DNA of 55,900 nucleotides, from assembly GCF_002207865.1 (NCBI RefSeq), contig NZ_BDQM01000024.1:1-55900 (forward strand), read 5' to 3'. The notes beneath the pieces are model-generated. The model searched no databases. It had not been told where the DNA came from and saw only the letters and a list, made by a program, of their open reading frames with translations. This document shows positions 7,501 through 16,916 of the stretch, piece after piece. A program made the translations under genes and the position numbers. The DNA comes from Colwellia marinimaniae. GTDB lineage: Bacteria; Pseudomonadota; Gammaproteobacteria; Enterobacterales; Alteromonadaceae. Position 1 is the first letter of the stretch. Every line of letters starts with the position of its first letter.

Positions 7501-8495
7501 TACCAGTTTACCGGTTTTTCATAATTCGTAATTTGATCTTCAACACCTAAGGTTAAGGCAAATAAGGCCATACGCACTAACACACCATTTTGCGCTTGCC
7601 TAAAAATGGCTAGGTTATCTAAATCATTTAGGTCGGTATCAAGTTCATTGGCTTCTGGACGTGAATCCCGTGGTAATGGATGCATGATAACGGTATTTTC
7701 TTGACAATATTTCTGGTAGACACTTTTATTCAAACTGAAATGGCCACGATATAACTCAGCTTCATCTTTACTGGCAAAGCGTTCTTGCTGGATTCTGGTT
7801 TGATAAATTACGTCACAATATAAATTACCTTCCATGGTTTCGGTTAACACCACTTCATGACCCGCATCACTTAACGTTGAGATGATACTATCAGGCATTT
7901 GTAAGGCCTTGGGTGCTACCATAGTAATTTTGACATTGTCATAGAGGCTGAGTAATTTAGATAACGAATGTACTGTGCGGCCATGTTTCAAGTCACCCAT
8001 CAAGACAATATTTAAATCATCTAAGCCTTTATTAAAGTGCATCATTTCAGACTGAATAGTAAATAGATCCAGTAAAGCCTGAGTTGGGTGTTCATTGGCA
8101 CCATCACCACCATTAATAACTGGGACAGTACTACCTAGCGCAAATTGATCTACTGAGTGCATTTGTGGATGACGCATGGCTATGACATCTGAGTAGCCGC
8201 TGATCACTTGCGCGGTATCAAATAATGATTCACCTTTACTTAATGAAGTATTCTCTTGACCAACAGTTTCACGGACAGAACCGCCCAGTAAATTAAACGC
8301 GGTACCAAAACTTACCCGAGTACGAGTGCTGGGTTCAAAAAACAAGTTACTTAATATGGCACCTTCGAGTACATGACAACGTTTTTTTCGTGACGCATAA
8401 GGTGTCATTTGCGCAGAAATTTGCAAAATTTTTGCGATAGCTTCACGGTCAAATTGTGATACCGATAGAATATGCTTACCTTGAAATTTCATCAT
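7482..8495 (-). CDS. pyrB: Aspartate carbamoyltransferase PyrB
   Basis: Catalyses carbamoyl phosphate plus aspartate to carbamoyl aspartate in pyrimidine synthesis. Carbamoyl-phosphate loop FFEPSTRTRVSF, then GDGANEHPTQALLDLFT, GDLKHGRTVHSL and HPLPRDSRPE are all present. At 337 residues it is longer than the E. coli type (about 310), with an extended C-terminal tail ending KPVNWYTNKNT, and there is no adjacent regulatory pyrI. It therefore belongs to the longer class. The start is the first of two adjacent ATGs; no strong ribosome site is visible. Its 3' end is followed by two extra tandem copies of itself, placed between pyrB and hemL. Confidence 0.95.
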   Translation of the reverse strand: MMKFQGKHILSVSQFDREAIAKILQISAQMTPYASRKKRCHVLEGAILSNLFFEPSTRTRVSFGTAFNLLGGSVRETVGQENTSLSKGESLFDTAQVISGYSDVIAMRHPQMHSVDQFALGSTVPVINGGDGANEHPTQALLDLFTIQSEMMHFNKGLDDLNIVLMGDLKHGRTVHSLSKLLSLYDNVKITMVAPKALQMPDSIISTLSDAGHEVVLTETMEGNLYCDVIYQTRIQQERFASKDEAELYRGHFSLNKSVYQKYCQENTVIMHPLPRDSRPEANELDTDLNDLDNLAIFRQAQNGVLVRMALFALTLGVEDQITNYEKPVNWYTNKNT

Positions 8496-8610
8496 CTTGA
8501 TTACTTACATTTAAAGGGAAAAAATTTGCCAAGAATATAGCATAAAACCACCAATTTGCGAATGATAAACAAGATTTTTAACGCTCTGTTAGGGCAAGAT
8601 GGCATTAAAA

Positions 8611-8630
8611 AAGGCAGATAAATCTGCCTT
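8611..8630. terminator. Rho-independent terminator after the protease gene
   Basis: The stem AGGCAGA / TCTGCCT with a TAAA loop is flanked by A and T tracts, 20 bases beyond the protease stop on the minus strand. The symmetric tracts suggest it works both ways. Confidence 0.85.
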
Positions 8631-8651
8631 TTTATACTCGACAGTTAAAGA

Positions 8652-10751
8652 TTAACTTCGTCGACGCTTAAAGGGTAACAAGGTAAGTAGCAGCAAGAGA
8701 TAAGTTACGCTACCACCACTTGATTTACTTGCTGTTTGTACTGGCGGAGGAGAAGTTGCCGATGTATCAGCTGGCGCTGTCTCTGGGGTAAAAACGACCT
8801 CTTTTAAATATGCTTTATCTTCACCATTACTCGTCGCGCCATCTTTCAAATAGAGCCAGGTTATTTGATGTTTTCCCTCAGCTAAATTAGGGATAGTTAC
8901 CTTGGCATAAGGGACTTCTCCAGAAATAAAGTCAACTTTTTCACCATCAATAATTAAGTACAAGGCATCATAAGGTGATGAAGGATCCTCGGTATTTTCT
9001 TCCGATGATACCGACCAATAAAATGACAAACTGCCAGCGCCAGTAAAAGTTAGCATTACTGAGCTTTGTTGATTATCGCTAATCTCACCACTGCTAATTG
9101 CTGCTTCGCTATTATCAAGTAACCAAGGTTTATCGCCGCCACTAAACCACAGTAGTTCAGTTGAACCACTAGATAACTGAGTATTAATAACATTATTAGC
9201 GGCAATTGCCTGAGCACTGATAAAGCTTTGACTGGTGGGAATATTGTCATCATTACTATTAATGATAATCCGCATTTTATGCTGACCAAGGGTTTTAGCA
9301 TCAAAGGCAAGGGTAATGGTGCACTTTTGTTTTGCTACTAAAGTATTACAGCTATTAGGCGTTAGACTAAAGCCAGTACTGCCAATTTTGTCAATTACTA
9401 GGGTGAAAGTTAAATTAGCGGTTAACTCACTATTATTGCTGACGGTTAGCTGGGTTGTTTGTGCTGTGTGTTGTGGAGTAATGGCAAAGTCATAAGTTGG
9501 TTCAATGGCGATGCCTTTGCTGATATTGTTAATCCAGTCAGTAAATTGACCAACACGGGCGTAAACACCTGGAAATTCGGCATTGGCACAGCCGATACCG
9601 TAGCTAACGATACCAATTTGTTGCCAGCCTTGATTGGTGTTAACTAATAATGGCCCGCCACTATCACCCTGGCATGAGCCTTTACCGCCACCGACATGAT
9701 TTGCGCATATCATGCTGTCGGTAATACCTACTTGATCAGGTAAATAGTTAATACCTTCCAAGTCAGTATAAGCTTGCGCTAGTTTATCTTTACATTGCTC
9801 ATTACTGAGCAAGTTGAGTTCAACTTGACGTAATTTATCAGGCTGGTCATTAGCGGGTAGTTCATCGTTTGGCCCATAAGCCGTTTGGTTCCCCCAACCG
9901 ATAACCGTTACTGCGGCGTTGTCTAAGGCTAGCTGCCTACTGGAATCTAAATCAACTAGCGTTACCGCTGGATTATCAATAGCTTCAATAAGCTCTATTA
10001 GAGCAATATCATTATTAAAAGCGCTACCTTTATTATATTCTGGATGGATATATATACGCTTAATAGCTTTGGCATTTTCAGCACCATTGCTTAAGTCGTA
10101 TTCACCGACATTGACTTTTAGCAGGTTAATATTGGCATCTTCAACACAGTGCGCCGCGGTAAGTAGCCATTTCTCACCAATAAAACTAGCGCCACAGCTA
10201 GAGCTTTGTACTATTTTCTGTTGCGCAGTAACATTAAGGCTGGCAATACTACCAAGTAGGTTCAGTAGCGTAGCACCATCGTCTTGGCTAATAGCTATAA
10301 CAGGAATACTACCGGAAAAATTATCGCCTAAGGTGCCATTAATAGCGCCGGCCGTATTGTTAAAGATAATTGCCCCTATGCCTCCGCCCGCTTGGCAATT
10401 ATCCACTTTTACTGAAAAGTCGACGTCACCACGGGCAATTAAACATATTTTATTGCTCGCCGCACTACATTGACTGTCGCCAATACCACAATCAACCATA
10501 GTGGCACTCGCTTGATCAGCAGGGCTATTGGAAAAAGGCGAACTATCGTAGCCAGTACCAGCAACCTGTAAAGAGGTGCTTACCTCACTATAGGTCGAGA
10601 CTAAGGCTGCCATCCAAGGCCAGTCACCTTGGTTAGCAAGCTCACCACCAACAATCTTGGGCTTGGCTATTGGTACGGTCGATTGATTGCTGGCATTTGC
10701 TGTTACTAGCAATGCAGTGAACGCTAAACAAGCGCATAAAAAATATTTCAT
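8652..10751 (-). CDS. Secreted trypsin-like protease with inserted PA domain and GlyGly-CTERM tail
   Basis: A 699-residue exported protein. The signal peptide is residues 1-20. The chymotrypsin activation motif IVGGE starts at residue 33. The catalytic residues are His201 (LLTAAHC), Asp248 (FNNDIALIEL) and Ser364 (GDSGGPLLV). A PA-like domain of about 120 residues (ARGDVDFSVKVDNCQAGG, GAIIFNN, IPVIAISQDDGATLL) is inserted between the activation strand and the catalytic His, interrupting the N-terminal beta barrel. After the protease comes an Ig-like region (420-520), a beta-rich region, and a C-terminal GlyGly-CTERM signal: GGS, a Leu-rich stretch and an Arg cluster. Such tails are processed by rhombosortase and are typical of T2SS substrates; a T2SS operon is in this window. 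It is a single gene with its own terminator. Confidence 0.9.
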   Translation of the reverse strand: MKYFLCACLAFTALLVTANASNQSTVPIAKPKIVGGELANQGDWPWMAALVSTYSEVSTSLQVAGTGYDSSPFSNSPADQASATMVDCGIGDSQCSAASNKICLIARGDVDFSVKVDNCQAGGGIGAIIFNNTAGAINGTLGDNFSGSIPVIAISQDDGATLLNLLGSIASLNVTAQQKIVQSSSCGASFIGEKWLLTAAHCVEDANINLLKVNVGEYDLSNGAENAKAIKRIYIHPEYNKGSAFNNDIALIELIEAIDNPAVTLVDLDSSRQLALDNAAVTVIGWGNQTAYGPNDELPANDQPDKLRQVELNLLSNEQCKDKLAQAYTDLEGINYLPDQVGITDSMICANHVGGGKGSCQGDSGGPLLVNTNQGWQQIGIVSYGIGCANAEFPGVYARVGQFTDWINNISKGIAIEPTYDFAITPQHTAQTTQLTVSNNSELTANLTFTLVIDKIGSTGFSLTPNSCNTLVAKQKCTITLAFDAKTLGQHKMRIIINSNDDNIPTSQSFISAQAIAANNVINTQLSSGSTELLWFSGGDKPWLLDNSEAAISSGEISDNQQSSVMLTFTGAGSLSFYWSVSSEENTEDPSSPYDALYLIIDGEKVDFISGEVPYAKVTIPNLAEGKHQITWLYLKDGATSNGEDKAYLKEVVFTPETAPADTSATSPPPVQTASKSSGGSVTYLLLLLTLLPFKRRRS

Positions 10752-10920
10752 TAAATGTTCCCTAAGCTAAGAAAGTTAAAGTGCTAGTAACATCCTGTTT
10801 ACATGTGGGTAGGCTATCCTATCTTGATTATAACTGCAATACCTGAAAAATATTGCACTGTGCTCCTAGTTTCCTACTGATTTATGAGTCTTAGCTTATT
10901 GAACGGTTCGACTGGGAAAA

Positions 10921-11367
10921 TCAGCCAGGTTTAACATAAGCTAAAATAATTACTGCCAATAATATAAGCACGGGCAGCTCATTAAAAATTCGATAGAAGC
11001 GTGCTGTTCGGGTATTTTTATCTTGGGCAAAGGTTTTCACTAATTTAAAACAATAGCCATGATAAACAAAGAGTAATATTACTAAGCTTAATTTGATATG
11101 TAGCCATTTAGCGGCAAAAAACCAGTCATGTCCGTAAGCGTAGATTATTGCTAAGCCCATCACTAGGGTAAAAATGGCAAAAGGGGTAATAAAATACAAT
11201 AAGCGTTTTTCCATGCCTTTTAGTTGCTGAGCAACGTCAGTTGACTTAGTTTCTGCATGATTGACAAATAAGCGTGGTAAATAAAAGATACCGGCAAACC
11301 AAGCGACCATAAAAAAAACGTGGAAGGCTTTAAGCCAGAGGATATTATTGATTAAAAACGTGTCCAT
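10921..11367 (-). CDS. hemJ: HemJ-type protoporphyrinogen IX oxidase
   Basis: A 148-residue inner-membrane protein with about four transmembrane helices. The HemJ pattern is clear: WLKAFHVFFMVAWFAGIFYL, then PRLFVNHAE, MEKRLLYFITPFAI, KWLHIKLSLVILLFVYHGYC and FNELPVLILLAVIILAYVKP. HemJ oxidises protoporphyrinogen IX to protoporphyrin IX in heme synthesis, using heme as cofactor with conserved His residues. The start overlaps the stop of the ClC gene (TAATG), so the two are co-transcribed. hemL in the same window serves the same pathway but is a separate unit. Confidence 0.88.
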   Translation of the reverse strand: MDTFLINNILWLKAFHVFFMVAWFAGIFYLPRLFVNHAETKSTDVAQQLKGMEKRLLYFITPFAIFTLVMGLAIIYAYGHDWFFAAKWLHIKLSLVILLFVYHGYCFKLVKTFAQDKNTRTARFYRIFNELPVLILLAVIILAYVKPG

Positions 11368-13088
11368 TAATGGAGTTTTCCTTCTACCAAATAAATTCTA
11401 AGTTGTTCAAAGGTGACCAAGCCAATACAGTCGTTAATATCTTTCCCATAAATATATACCGCCCCTGAGCGTTGCTCTACTAAAGCTAAATAAGCTTCGG
11501 CCAAGGTTACTTGATGATTTAATGGGATAAGCTTATGCAATATCAACTTTTTAGCAAGATTATGTTCAATGTCCTCACCGTCATCATCAGCGATTTCTGC
11601 ATCGAATTGCGCCCAATAATAGCTATTTATCTCTGTGGCTTGCGTCGATTCTTGGTTAATAATGAGTTGAGATTGATGACTACTGAGTAGCTCTCCGATA
11701 ATAGTGCGAGTACTTGCCTGCTCTAAAATCAATAAATTATCTTTCATTACCGCCAAGACACCAATATTTTGCAATGATTCTTCAATGGGCGGTTTGCGAT
11801 AGGATAAGTTTTGTGCATCTAATTGCATGGTAAAAATAGACTCATTTTTACAAAGTTGTCTAGATACTATACTCGCGATAGTAATAACAATCATGGCGGG
11901 AACAACCAACTCAAGTTGACTGGATAGCTCAACCACAGTAAGTAAGGCGGCAAGTGGCGCATTTAAGCTGGCAGCCATAAAACCTGCCATGCCCATAAGG
12001 ATGAAATCACTGCCAAGGTACTCGCCGGGTAAAACTTGTATTACTAACGCACCAGCGCAGGCACCAGCTATAGCTCCTATGCCGAGTGTTGGTCCAATAA
12101 TACCACCAGGTATACCTAAGCCAAGGGCAAACATGGTCATTAATAATTTAGCGATAAGTAAGCTAAACAACAAACCTAGTGACAAGTTGCTCGTTAAGGA
12201 AATATCAATGGCACTGGTACCTGTGCCCATAGCGCCAGGGACTAAATAGCCTAAAATACCGGTAATAAAAGCGGCAAGCAATAAGCGTGGCACTATGTGG
12301 TATTTAACACTTTTTTTGATGATTAAAACAAGGTACTTATTAAATGCTGCCGCCAATATGCCTAAGACTATGGCTAGCAGTACTAAAGAAAAATAATGGT
12401 ATTGGTCAAGCGCTATAGGATGAAAGTATTCAAAATCATGACTGGTGCCAAAGACACTGCGGGTAATCAAGGAGCCGACAATAGCAGCAAGCATGACAGG
12501 CACAAAAATATGGACCTTGTATTCACGCATGATCACTTCCATCACAAAAATCACTGCAGCTATCGGGGTATTAAATGTAGCCGCTATACCCGCGGCTATA
12601 CCGCAAGCGCATAAGGTACGAACACTGTTATAAGGTAATTTTAACGCATTAGCCATATAGCTACTACATGCCGCACCAAGGTGTACGGCGGGTCCTTCAC
12701 GGCCAACAGAAAAACCAGAAGCTAATGCTACCGCACTACCCCAAAATTGGTTAAGGGTGTTTTTAAAGGGAATGACACCATGAGCCACTTTTAAACGATG
12801 CAGAACAAAGGGGATGCCAGTGCGTAAATATTTATAACCGGTAAGCCAACCAAAAAACAGGATAATAATGGCGCCTATTATGGGTAAATCAAAACGACTT
12901 AATTCATCTAAACTGCTATAGTTATCGCGTTTTATTAGATAAAGCTGCTGGATCTCTTCGATAGTGAGGGTAAATAACACCACTAAAAAAGCGGAAGCGC
13001 AGCCACCAATTATGGCCAGCAAACAAATTTGCCAAGAGATTTCTGGCAAAGCTAGATGTTTTCGTATTGCTGCGATTGATATTATCAT
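11367..13088 (-). CDS. ClC-family chloride channel/antiporter with C-terminal CBS region
   Basis: A polytopic membrane protein of about 573 residues. The ClC signatures are GREGPAVHLG (with the gating Glu), PIAAVIFVMEVIMRE (with the likely proton Glu) and LGIPGGIIGPTLGIGAIAG. After the last membrane helices the soluble C-terminus (about residues 430-573) carries a CBS-like pair, the second ending YIYGKDINDCIGLVTFEQL. The presence of both glutamates favours a Cl-/H+ antiporter over a channel, by family knowledge. I place the start at the ATG at 13088, because an upstream ATG at 13127 would overlap the divergent gene and put a TATAAT box inside the coding region. Its stop overlaps the hemJ start. 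Confidence 0.9.
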   Translation of the reverse strand: MIISIAAIRKHLALPEISWQICLLAIIGGCASAFLVVLFTLTIEEIQQLYLIKRDNYSSLDELSRFDLPIIGAIIILFFGWLTGYKYLRTGIPFVLHRLKVAHGVIPFKNTLNQFWGSAVALASGFSVGREGPAVHLGAACSSYMANALKLPYNSVRTLCACGIAAGIAATFNTPIAAVIFVMEVIMREYKVHIFVPVMLAAIVGSLITRSVFGTSHDFEYFHPIALDQYHYFSLVLLAIVLGILAAAFNKYLVLIIKKSVKYHIVPRLLLAAFITGILGYLVPGAMGTGTSAIDISLTSNLSLGLLFSLLIAKLLMTMFALGLGIPGGIIGPTLGIGAIAGACAGALVIQVLPGEYLGSDFILMGMAGFMAASLNAPLAALLTVVELSSQLELVVPAMIVITIASIVSRQLCKNESIFTMQLDAQNLSYRKPPIEESLQNIGVLAVMKDNLLILEQASTRTIIGELLSSHQSQLIINQESTQATEINSYYWAQFDAEIADDDGEDIEHNLAKKLILHKLIPLNHQVTLAEAYLALVEQRSGAVYIYGKDINDCIGLVTFEQLRIYLVEGKLH

Positions 13089-13111
13089 TACAGGATTATA
13101 ATACTTTACAA

Positions 13112-13831
13112 ATGAAATGGTTAGCAAAAATAAATCTTAGCGTCGTCGTTGAGCGTTTAGGCAGCTTTAAATCGGCTTTGTTTTTAGGCACAGTGATCAT
13201 TCTTTGCCTTTTTATCGGCTACCGTTTGGGAAATTATTACCATTATTTTCAAGTGACCAGCCTTGAACAGCAAAAGCTTAGATTAGAACAGCTTTATCAC
13301 CAGCAAGAACAGAGTATAGCGCGAATTCACTCCTTAGAAGTTGAGTTAGCTGTTGAGCAACTTGCCAATGAACAAGTACAAAATTCACTTAAAATCGCCT
13401 CTAAGCAACAGTTTGAAGTAAAAAAACAGTTGGCCTTTTACGAAAAAATAATGGCACCCGAAAAGCAGGCGGCAGGTCTGTTAGTCGAGGAGGTAAAAAT
13501 AACCGCCAGTAAAATCCCCAATCAATACCACTTTCAGGTGACCTTAGTGCAACAGCAATTAAAGCGGCGCTATAGTAAAGGCTATATTGACTTGGTTTTT
13601 GAAGGCTACGACGGTGAAAAAGCAATAAAACTTAAGCTGGCTGAAGTTTCTCAGCTGAATAAACAAGATGTAAAATTCAGCTTTCAATATTTTCAGATTA
13701 TTAGTGGCAAATTTACCTTACCGGTTAATTTTATTCCGGAAAACGTCTTGGTCTCGGCAATATTAAGCAAATCTCGTTGGCAAAAATATGCTAAAAAAGA
13801 TAAATCTTTGCCCTGGTTGGTAAGTAAATAA
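13112..13831 (+). CDS. DUF6776-like membrane-anchored coiled-coil protein
   Basis: About 239 residues: a short cytoplasmic start (MKWLAKINLSVVVERLG), one transmembrane helix (about residues 21-42, ALFLGTVIILCLFIGYRLG), then a coiled coil rich in Gln, Glu and Leu (about 50-110), and a C-terminal beta-rich domain. The pattern resembles the uncharacterised DUF6776 family of gammaproteobacteria, often found near erpA. The start at 13112 avoids overlap with the divergent ClC gene, though no ribosome site is evident; 13067 is the alternative. The stop codon TAA (13829-13831) coincides with the first bases of a MITE end, so the insertion may have reset the C-terminus. The function is unknown. Confidence 0.75.
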   Translation: MKWLAKINLSVVVERLGSFKSALFLGTVIILCLFIGYRLGNYYHYFQVTSLEQQKLRLEQLYHQQEQSIARIHSLEVELAVEQLANEQVQNSLKIASKQQFEVKKQLAFYEKIMAPEKQAAGLLVEEVKITASKIPNQYHFQVTLVQQQLKRRYSKGYIDLVFEGYDGEKAIKLKLAEVSQLNKQDVKFSFQYFQIISGKFTLPVNFIPENVLVSAILSKSRWQKYAKKDKSLPWLVSK

Positions 13832-14059
13832 CCTAAACTCTGCATAAGCGCCACTTGCTCAATCCTCTTTATTCGATTCTCTGCGCTAAAACGTCGATAA
13901 ATAGCCCGCTATTGATAAATGTTTTGCCTTGATAATGGGATAATTTGAGCCATTGATTGGCTATATAGTTATTTTAGTTACTGGTCGATTTTTTCAGGGG
14001 ATATAACTTGTTGATTTTACTTAAATATAAATCAGCCATTATTCAGAGTTCAGCTTAAA
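13829..14059. repeat. MITE-like element, copy 2 (about 231 bp)
   Basis: Ends TAACCTAAACTCTGCATAA and TTATTCAGAGTTCAGCTTAA are inverted repeats of each other and match the ends of the element at 5604-5838; the interiors align along most of their length. There is no ORF. The left end overlaps the stop codon of the preceding gene. The remaining bases to erpA (14060-14186) presumably carry the erpA promoter. Confidence 0.75.
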
Positions 14060-14186
14060 TAACCTTTGACGGTTATTCGCGAATAATACTTGATTAAATT
14101 AGTCAGGTTTAAGATAATTAACTTTGTTTCAATCCATCGCTTTATAGCGTATTTTTTTCGTACTTTATTGTACTAAGTAGAGCACC

Positions 14187-14528
14187 ATGTCAAACCCTGA
14201 ATTACCCATTAAATTTACCGATGCAGCGGCAACTAAAGTCCTTTCGTTAATCACAGAAGAAGATAATCCTGCTCTTAAACTACGTGTATATGTTACCGGT
14301 GGTGGTTGTTCAGGTTTTCAATATGGTTTCACCTTTGATGAAAAAGTGAATGAAGGTGATATGACTATTGAAAAACAAGGTGTTGTTATGGTGGTAGACC
14401 CTATGAGTTTACAATACCTTGTTGATGGCGAAGTTGACTATCTTGAAAGTTTAGAGGGCAGTCGCTTTGTGGTAAACAATCCCAATGCAACGACTACTTG
14501 TGGTTGTGGTTCATCATTTTCTATCTAG
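14187..14528 (+). CDS. erpA: Iron-sulfur cluster insertion protein ErpA
   Basis: A-type Fe-S carrier of 113 residues that delivers clusters to apo-proteins such as IspG. The three cysteines are in [11 protein letters not shown] and [11 protein letters not shown] at the expected positions. The segment [20 protein letters not shown] is the family core. ErpA is distinguished from IscA by its length, its N-terminal [12 protein letters not shown] and its genomic setting outside an isc operon. It is a single gene. Confidence 0.94.
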   Translation: MSNPELPIKFTDAAATKVLSLITEEDNPALKLRVYVTGGGCSGFQYGFTFDEKVNEGDMTIEKQGVVMVVDPMSLQYLVDGEVDYLESLEGSRFVVNNPNATTTCGCGSSFSI

Positions 14529-14560
14529 TTTAGTGACTAACTAAACTTTGTAGCTGTTTA

Positions 14561-14592
14561 ATACCGACACCATGCCTAGATAGTGTCGGTAT
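14561..14592. terminator. Hairpin downstream of erpA
   Basis: Perfect 10-bp stem ATACCGACAC / GTGTCGGTAT with a 12-base loop, 32 bases after erpA. There is no clear T-tract, so it may be a weak terminator or an RNA-stabilising hairpin. The following stretch to 14843 shows no convincing gene; a 73-codon open frame there has no family resemblance or ribosome site. Confidence 0.55.
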
Positions 14593-14843
14593 GATCATTT
14601 CTGCTCACCTAAGCGAATGGCAAAGGCCGTTTTTTTTCACTAGAAAAACATTCACTCCAGCATTTATTACCTTTTGCTATGTTAATCTATATAAATTTCA
14701 CTCATTGCTTACTCACTTGTGCGGGTTAAGATCCCCCAAGACGATATTGCTCTCAATGCCAATAGTCAGTTATTGGCCAATTGAGATTCTTGTCCTGAAT
14801 TGTTTTTTATAAGCACAACAAGCTCACCAACTTAATGAAAGGC

Positions 14844-16013
14844 CTAGCCTTCCATCAGTAACATTTCGATGATTTGCTTCATATCCAGATCGAACTCTTC
14901 CGCTCGGACTCCCCTAACAATGAAATCATCGTTCATTGATAGGTCAATTTCTTGCTTATTGAGAAAATGATGGTGTTTGACGCTGTAAAAAGAGTGCACC
15001 TGTGGGTTGGTCGGATCTTTATCATTACGAACTTTCACTAAGGCTAATTTATTTGATTTCAATTGCACTAAAGAGCCGATTGGAAATACGCCAATGCACT
15101 TGATAAATTGATCAACCAAATTCGTATCTAACTGATTTTTTTTGGCTAATTCTCGTAAAATGGCAAAGGATTTACCATGGGTAAAACCTTCTTTATAAAC
15201 ACGGGTAGCCGTTAAAGCATCAAAAATATCACAAATGGCAATCATACGGCCATATTGGCTAATGCCATCACCCGAAACTTGAAAGGGGTAACCGCTACCA
15301 TTTATTTTCTCATGATGCAGGGCGGCTACTTCAAGACTCAATGCACTTACCCCCGCCGTTGCTGTAATGATATCGATGGAGTGATTGGCATGGGTTTTCA
15401 TGATGGTAAATTCATCATCGGTTAATTTACCCGGTTTATTTAAGATCTCATCGGGTATTTTTATTTTGCCAATATCATGAAGAAATGCGCCGATAGATAA
15501 TTGCTCAATAATATCTCTATCTAAGCCTAAATAACGCGAAAACAAGGTGATATAAACGGCAACAGCGACAGAATGCTCCAAGAGGTATTCATTTTTTTCT
15601 CGAATATTTAACATACAAGCAAGGGAGTCAGGGCTATTAAATATGGCATCGATAGACTTATTGGTAATTTCAATTACCGGTAATAAATCAAGGCTGCTAC
15701 CACTGAGGGCGTCATTGAACAATTTTTGTTGAATTGCTTTAGATTGGTTAAAAATTTCTTTTGCCTGTTTAAGCTCCTTTACGTTATTCTGCGAGGGTTT
15801 GGCAAGTAGAGACTCAGCTTGTGTATCGCTCGGTGTTATTGTTTTACTCTCGTCAATGAGCACACAATAAACTTTTTTACTTTTAAGGTGGTTAATGACC
15901 GCTGTGCTTTTTATATGTCCGGCGGCAGTTAAAGAGAAATTATTCGCTTGGTGGATAATTTTTACCACATAATGGCCAACAGTTAACTCAGCAAGTTCTT
16001 TTTCAATTAGCAT
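14844..16013 (-). CDS. HD-GYP domain cyclic di-GMP phosphodiesterase with DUF3391
   Basis: 389 residues. The N-terminal part (about 1-100) fits DUF3391, which often precedes HD-GYP. The HD-GYP domain spans about 135-310: EHSVAVAVYITLFSRYLGL, HD at 179-180 in GAFLHDIGKIKIPDEIL, and HHEKINGSGYP at 233-243. The canonical second motif has Asp where this protein has Asn (KINGSGYP), a common variation. There is no receiver domain or membrane segment, so the protein is cytoplasmic and probably hydrolyses c-di-GMP, possibly acting on motility. It is divergent from motX with about 250 bases between. Confidence 0.9.
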   Translation of the reverse strand: MLIEKELAELTVGHYVVKIIHQANNFSLTAAGHIKSTAVINHLKSKKVYCVLIDESKTITPSDTQAESLLAKPSQNNVKELKQAKEIFNQSKAIQQKLFNDALSGSSLDLLPVIEITNKSIDAIFNSPDSLACMLNIREKNEYLLEHSVAVAVYITLFSRYLGLDRDIIEQLSIGAFLHDIGKIKIPDEILNKPGKLTDDEFTIMKTHANHSIDIITATAGVSALSLEVAALHHEKINGSGYPFQVSGDGISQYGRMIAICDIFDALTATRVYKEGFTHGKSFAILRELAKKNQLDTNLVDQFIKCIGVFPIGSLVQLKSNKLALVKVRNDKDPTNPQVHSFYSVKHHHFLNKQEIDLSMNDDFIVRGVRAEEFDLDMKQIIEMLLMEG

Positions 16014-16267
16014 ATTTAGGCGCCGTTATTTAGAAGGAGTATTTCAACATAAGTCATAGGGGAAATTTATGATGCTAGCGGGTCTTTGTTATTCTGTGCT
16101 CAATAATACTAGCCATACTTGAGCACTTATTCAATTTATTAGCCGTTTAAAAGATGAACTTGGCGTTAAAGTTGCTTTACAATACCAGCTTAGTGCAATA
16201 AATTTCATACTTAGCGCTTGCTGGCCGATATAGGGTGGTAAGCCGGTTTAGCCTAGTTAGGATTATT

Positions 16268-16906
16268 ATGCGTCTGTTATTTTTGGTGTTTATCTTTTTA
16301 GTCAATGCTCTATTCATTATGCCATCAGCTATGGCCGTGTCTAAAAATATGCAAGCAGTGCAGATTTATACGGATAATATATTGCTTGATTTAATAAAAG
16401 ATAACAAACATTTAAGTCAAGTAGTGTTAGATGAATGTCAGTTAGTGCAAGATATTGAAGCTCGCGCTAATAAAGCTAAAATGCCCTCATATCAATTTTT
16501 ATGGGGTGATATGTTAGCCTATGGTGTCTGTGTCGAAAAAGACATTCCCTTAGGTTTACACTATATGCATCTCGCAGCTGATCAGGGCTTAGCGGAAGGC
16601 TTAGAACAATTAGGTCGCTATTACCATATTGGTAAATTTATGCAGGTTGATATTGAACGTGCCATTGTTTATTTAAAAACTGCGGCAAGTTTAAATAACT
16701 TGGCCGCACAAATGCGTTTAGCGGGTTTATACCAACAAGACTTTGGTAGCCCGTTAGACTACCCGGCATTGTATTCTCAATTACATCATTCTTTAACCGA
16801 TGATAAAGCAACCCATAAAAAAATCAGTGAGTTATTGGCTGTACTTGCCAGTAAAATGCCGGATAAAGTGGTCGCACAAGCGAAAAGAACCAGCTATACC
16901 AATTAA
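16268..16906 (+). CDS. motX: Sodium-driven flagellar motor protein MotX
   Basis: About 212 residues, with a signal peptide (MRLLFLVFIFLVNALFIMPS then AMA) and two to three Sel1-type helical repeats. The sequence follows Vibrio/Shewanella MotX closely: VQIYTDNILLDLIKDNKHL, CQLVQDIEARA, YQFLWGDMLAYGVCVEKD, LEQLGRYY and FGSPLDYPALYSQL. MotX forms the T-ring with MotY and helps anchor PomA/PomB stators of the polar sodium motor. The ATG at 16268 has AGGA upstream and starts the signal peptide cleanly, so it is preferred over a GTG at 16235. motX beside rnr is a conserved arrangement in Alteromonadales and Vibrio. Confidence 0.9.
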   Translation: MRLLFLVFIFLVNALFIMPSAMAVSKNMQAVQIYTDNILLDLIKDNKHLSQVVLDECQLVQDIEARANKAKMPSYQFLWGDMLAYGVCVEKDIPLGLHYMHLAADQGLAEGLEQLGRYYHIGKFMQVDIERAIVYLKTAASLNNLAAQMRLAGLYQQDFGSPLDYPALYSQLHHSLTDDKATHKKISELLAVLASKMPDKVVAQAKRTSYTN

Positions 16907-16916
16907 GCATTAGTGC

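Noticed and set aside
9919..10473. 184-codon open frame antisense to the protease gene
   Set aside because: It overlaps a clear protease in which catalytic and PA motifs are intact; it has no recognisable motifs and no ribosome site.
14591..14812. 73-codon open frame between erpA and the HD-GYP gene
   Set aside because: No family resemblance, no ribosome site, unusual composition. I consider it non-coding.
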